DNA of 47,609 nt from SURF-58 sp041305085 (GTDB lineage Archaea; Nanobdellota; Nanobdellia; Woesearchaeales; UBA9642). Below the pieces are notes generated by a model, which was given only the letters and a program-made list of their open reading frames with translations, made no database searches and had not been told where the DNA came from. The stretch spans positions 1-47,609 of the forward strand of contig JBFYMA010000049.1 of assembly GCA_041305085.1 (NCBI GenBank), read 5' to 3'. Numbering within the stretch: position 1 is the stretch's first letter; each line of letters opens with the position of its first letter. Positions 46,846 to 47,609 of the stretch are shown here, piece after piece. The translations under genes were made by a program, and so were the position numbers.

Positions 46846-47163
46846 TCAGTACTCTCTCCAGACGTTTTTGCACTTTTCACACTTGAAAAACCTGGTTTCT
46901 GGCTCATCTCCAGCCCTGGTCTGGATCATCCAGTAATAAGCCTTTTTGTGGCCGCACTTAGGGCACTCTGCATCAGCCAATGGCAGGTTTTCATCCTCAT
47001 TCTCCACAACTGCCATCTTTTTTTCTTCTGTCTTCAGCTCTTCCTTAAGGCTTATGGGCTCTTCAGGCTTTTCCTTCTGGACATAGCCGCAGCTGCATCT
47101 GAAAATAGTCTTTTTCCCGTCTTTTTTCGGCACCAGCAGTGAGCCGCACTTTGGGCAAAACAT
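46846..47163 (-). CDS. tfs: Transcription factor S (TFIIS/RPB9-like)
   Basis: A 105-residue two-zinc-ribbon protein. The N-terminal ribbon is FCPKCGSLL…FRCSCGYV, and the C-terminal TFIIS-type ribbon is CPKCGHKKAYYW…FFKCEKCKNVWREY. The acidic hairpin QTRAGDEPETR carries the Asp-Glu pair that reaches the RNA polymerase active site to stimulate cleavage of backtracked RNA. Variant Gly for Ala before DE is mild. It is followed by the DUF167 gene. Confidence 0.94.
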   Translation of the reverse strand: MFCPKCGSLLVPKKDGKKTIFRCSCGYVQKEKPEEPISLKEELKTEEKKMAVVENEDENLPLADAECPKCGHKKAYYWMIQTRAGDEPETRFFKCEKCKNVWREY

Positions 47164-47242
47164 TTTTGTTACACCAATGCTTTACCTGTTCTTTCATCTG
47201 TTTAAAAATATTGTGATTCAGAAAATCATAAGAGTGCAAAAA

Positions 47243-47609
47243 CTAGCTGATGTTTATCCCGAAAACTCCCAAAAAGTCTGCAAAGAAGATCTTGATATAA
47301 CCAAGCAGGGGAATCCTGAAAACAGCCTTGCCGACAACAGAGTCATAGGAAACATGTGTTTCATCCAGCTGGTAATCGAAGGGGGGCTGGATCTGGATCT
47401 TGTTGGCGTCGCCCTTTGTCTCAAAAAAATCCTCGTGGACTTCTATAACCCTGTGAATTATTGGATAGGGCTTTTTGGAAATAAAGACAACAACACTGCC
47501 CACTTTTATGTCATCTTTTTTTATTCCTGAAAGAACCATAAGGTCTCCTTTTTCAAACCCTCCGCTGAAGGGGTATTCCTCAAACATCTCCTTTGTGATG
47601 CCTTTTTCC
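47243..47609 (-). CDS. Signal peptidase I (archaeal type), 5' end cut off
   Basis: The visible part, about 121 codons, stays open through the right window edge, so the N-terminal membrane anchor and catalytic serine are outside. It reads GGFEKGDLMVLSG, VVVFISKKPYPIIHRVIEVH with the catalytic His, FFETKGDANKIQIQPPFDY (the DAN/D region) and VVGKAVFRIPLLGYIKIFF at the C-terminus, which is typical of S26 archaeal signal peptidases. It removes signal peptides from secreted proteins, using a Ser-His dyad. It is 79 bases from the TFS gene. Confidence 0.87.
   Translation of the reverse strand, partial: EKGITKEMFEEYPFSGGFEKGDLMVLSGIKKDDIKVGSVVVFISKKPYPIIHRVIEVHEDFFETKGDANKIQIQPPFDYQLDETHVSYDSVVGKAVFRIPLLGYIKIFFADFLGVFGINIS

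Overview
The window is archaeal. Many genes have a TTTATA-type TATA box about 25-30 bases before the start codon, implying leaderless transcripts. It encodes transcription factor S, the KEOPS kinase Bud32, SRP54, an archaeal-type SRP RNA, a presenilin-type protease and a tRNA with bulge-helix-bulge introns. Modest G+C, short intergenic spaces, many small unassigned genes and ThyX-based dTMP synthesis fit a DPANN lineage such as Woesearchaeota/Pacearchaeota; that placement is inference.

Layout. 1-11.3 kb: mostly minus-strand glycogen/alpha-glucan genes: glycogen debranching enzyme, sugar nucleotidyltransferase, patatin-like lipase, GalT-like protein, eukaryote-type (GT3-like) glycogen synthase, two small paralogous proteins (one tail-anchored), a GH57 amylase and a GT4 glycosyltransferase. 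A winged-helix regulator is divergent from them across a very AT-rich spacer. 12.2-16.4 kb: RNase HII, a secreted Lon-like protease, an MgtC-like protein and small membrane or zinc proteins. 16.4-24.5 kb: Bud32, SRP RNA, presenilin-like protease, HExxH protein, GT4 + LmbE-type deacetylase pair, a tRNA-Gly(UCC) with three introns, and SRP54. 24.5-29.2 kb: an accessory island of differing composition with a tyrosine-recombinase fragment, a ParB-like HTH protein, a chain of strong hairpins ending in a terminator, a Bro-N protein, a double AsnC/Lrp regulator and an Mpv17-like membrane protein. 29.2-32.7 kb: alpha-glucan phosphorylase and a second GH57 enzyme. 32.7-42 kb: an RHS-core protein, two phosphoesterases, an S66 peptidase, an HTH_10 regulator, a VapBC pair whose toxin lacks a normal start codon, and two divergent radical-SAM-like proteins. 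42.2-45.2 kb: thymidylate kinase, ThyX, and a kinase-dCMP deaminase fusion. 45.2-46.5 kb: an MNT-HEPN toxin-antitoxin cassette bounded by 28-base direct repeats. 46.6 kb to the end: DUF167, TFS and a truncated signal peptidase I gene.

Together the glucan genes form a nearly complete route: sugar-nucleotide formation, chain elongation by glycogen synthase, trimming by GH57 and debranching enzymes, and phosphorolysis by the phosphorylase. The 42-45 kb cluster gives dCMP to dUMP to dTMP to dTDP. The least expected items are the triple-intron tRNA, the repeat-flanked MNT-HEPN cassette, the RHS protein in an archaeon, the hairpin chain and the paralogous small proteins inside the glycogen operon.
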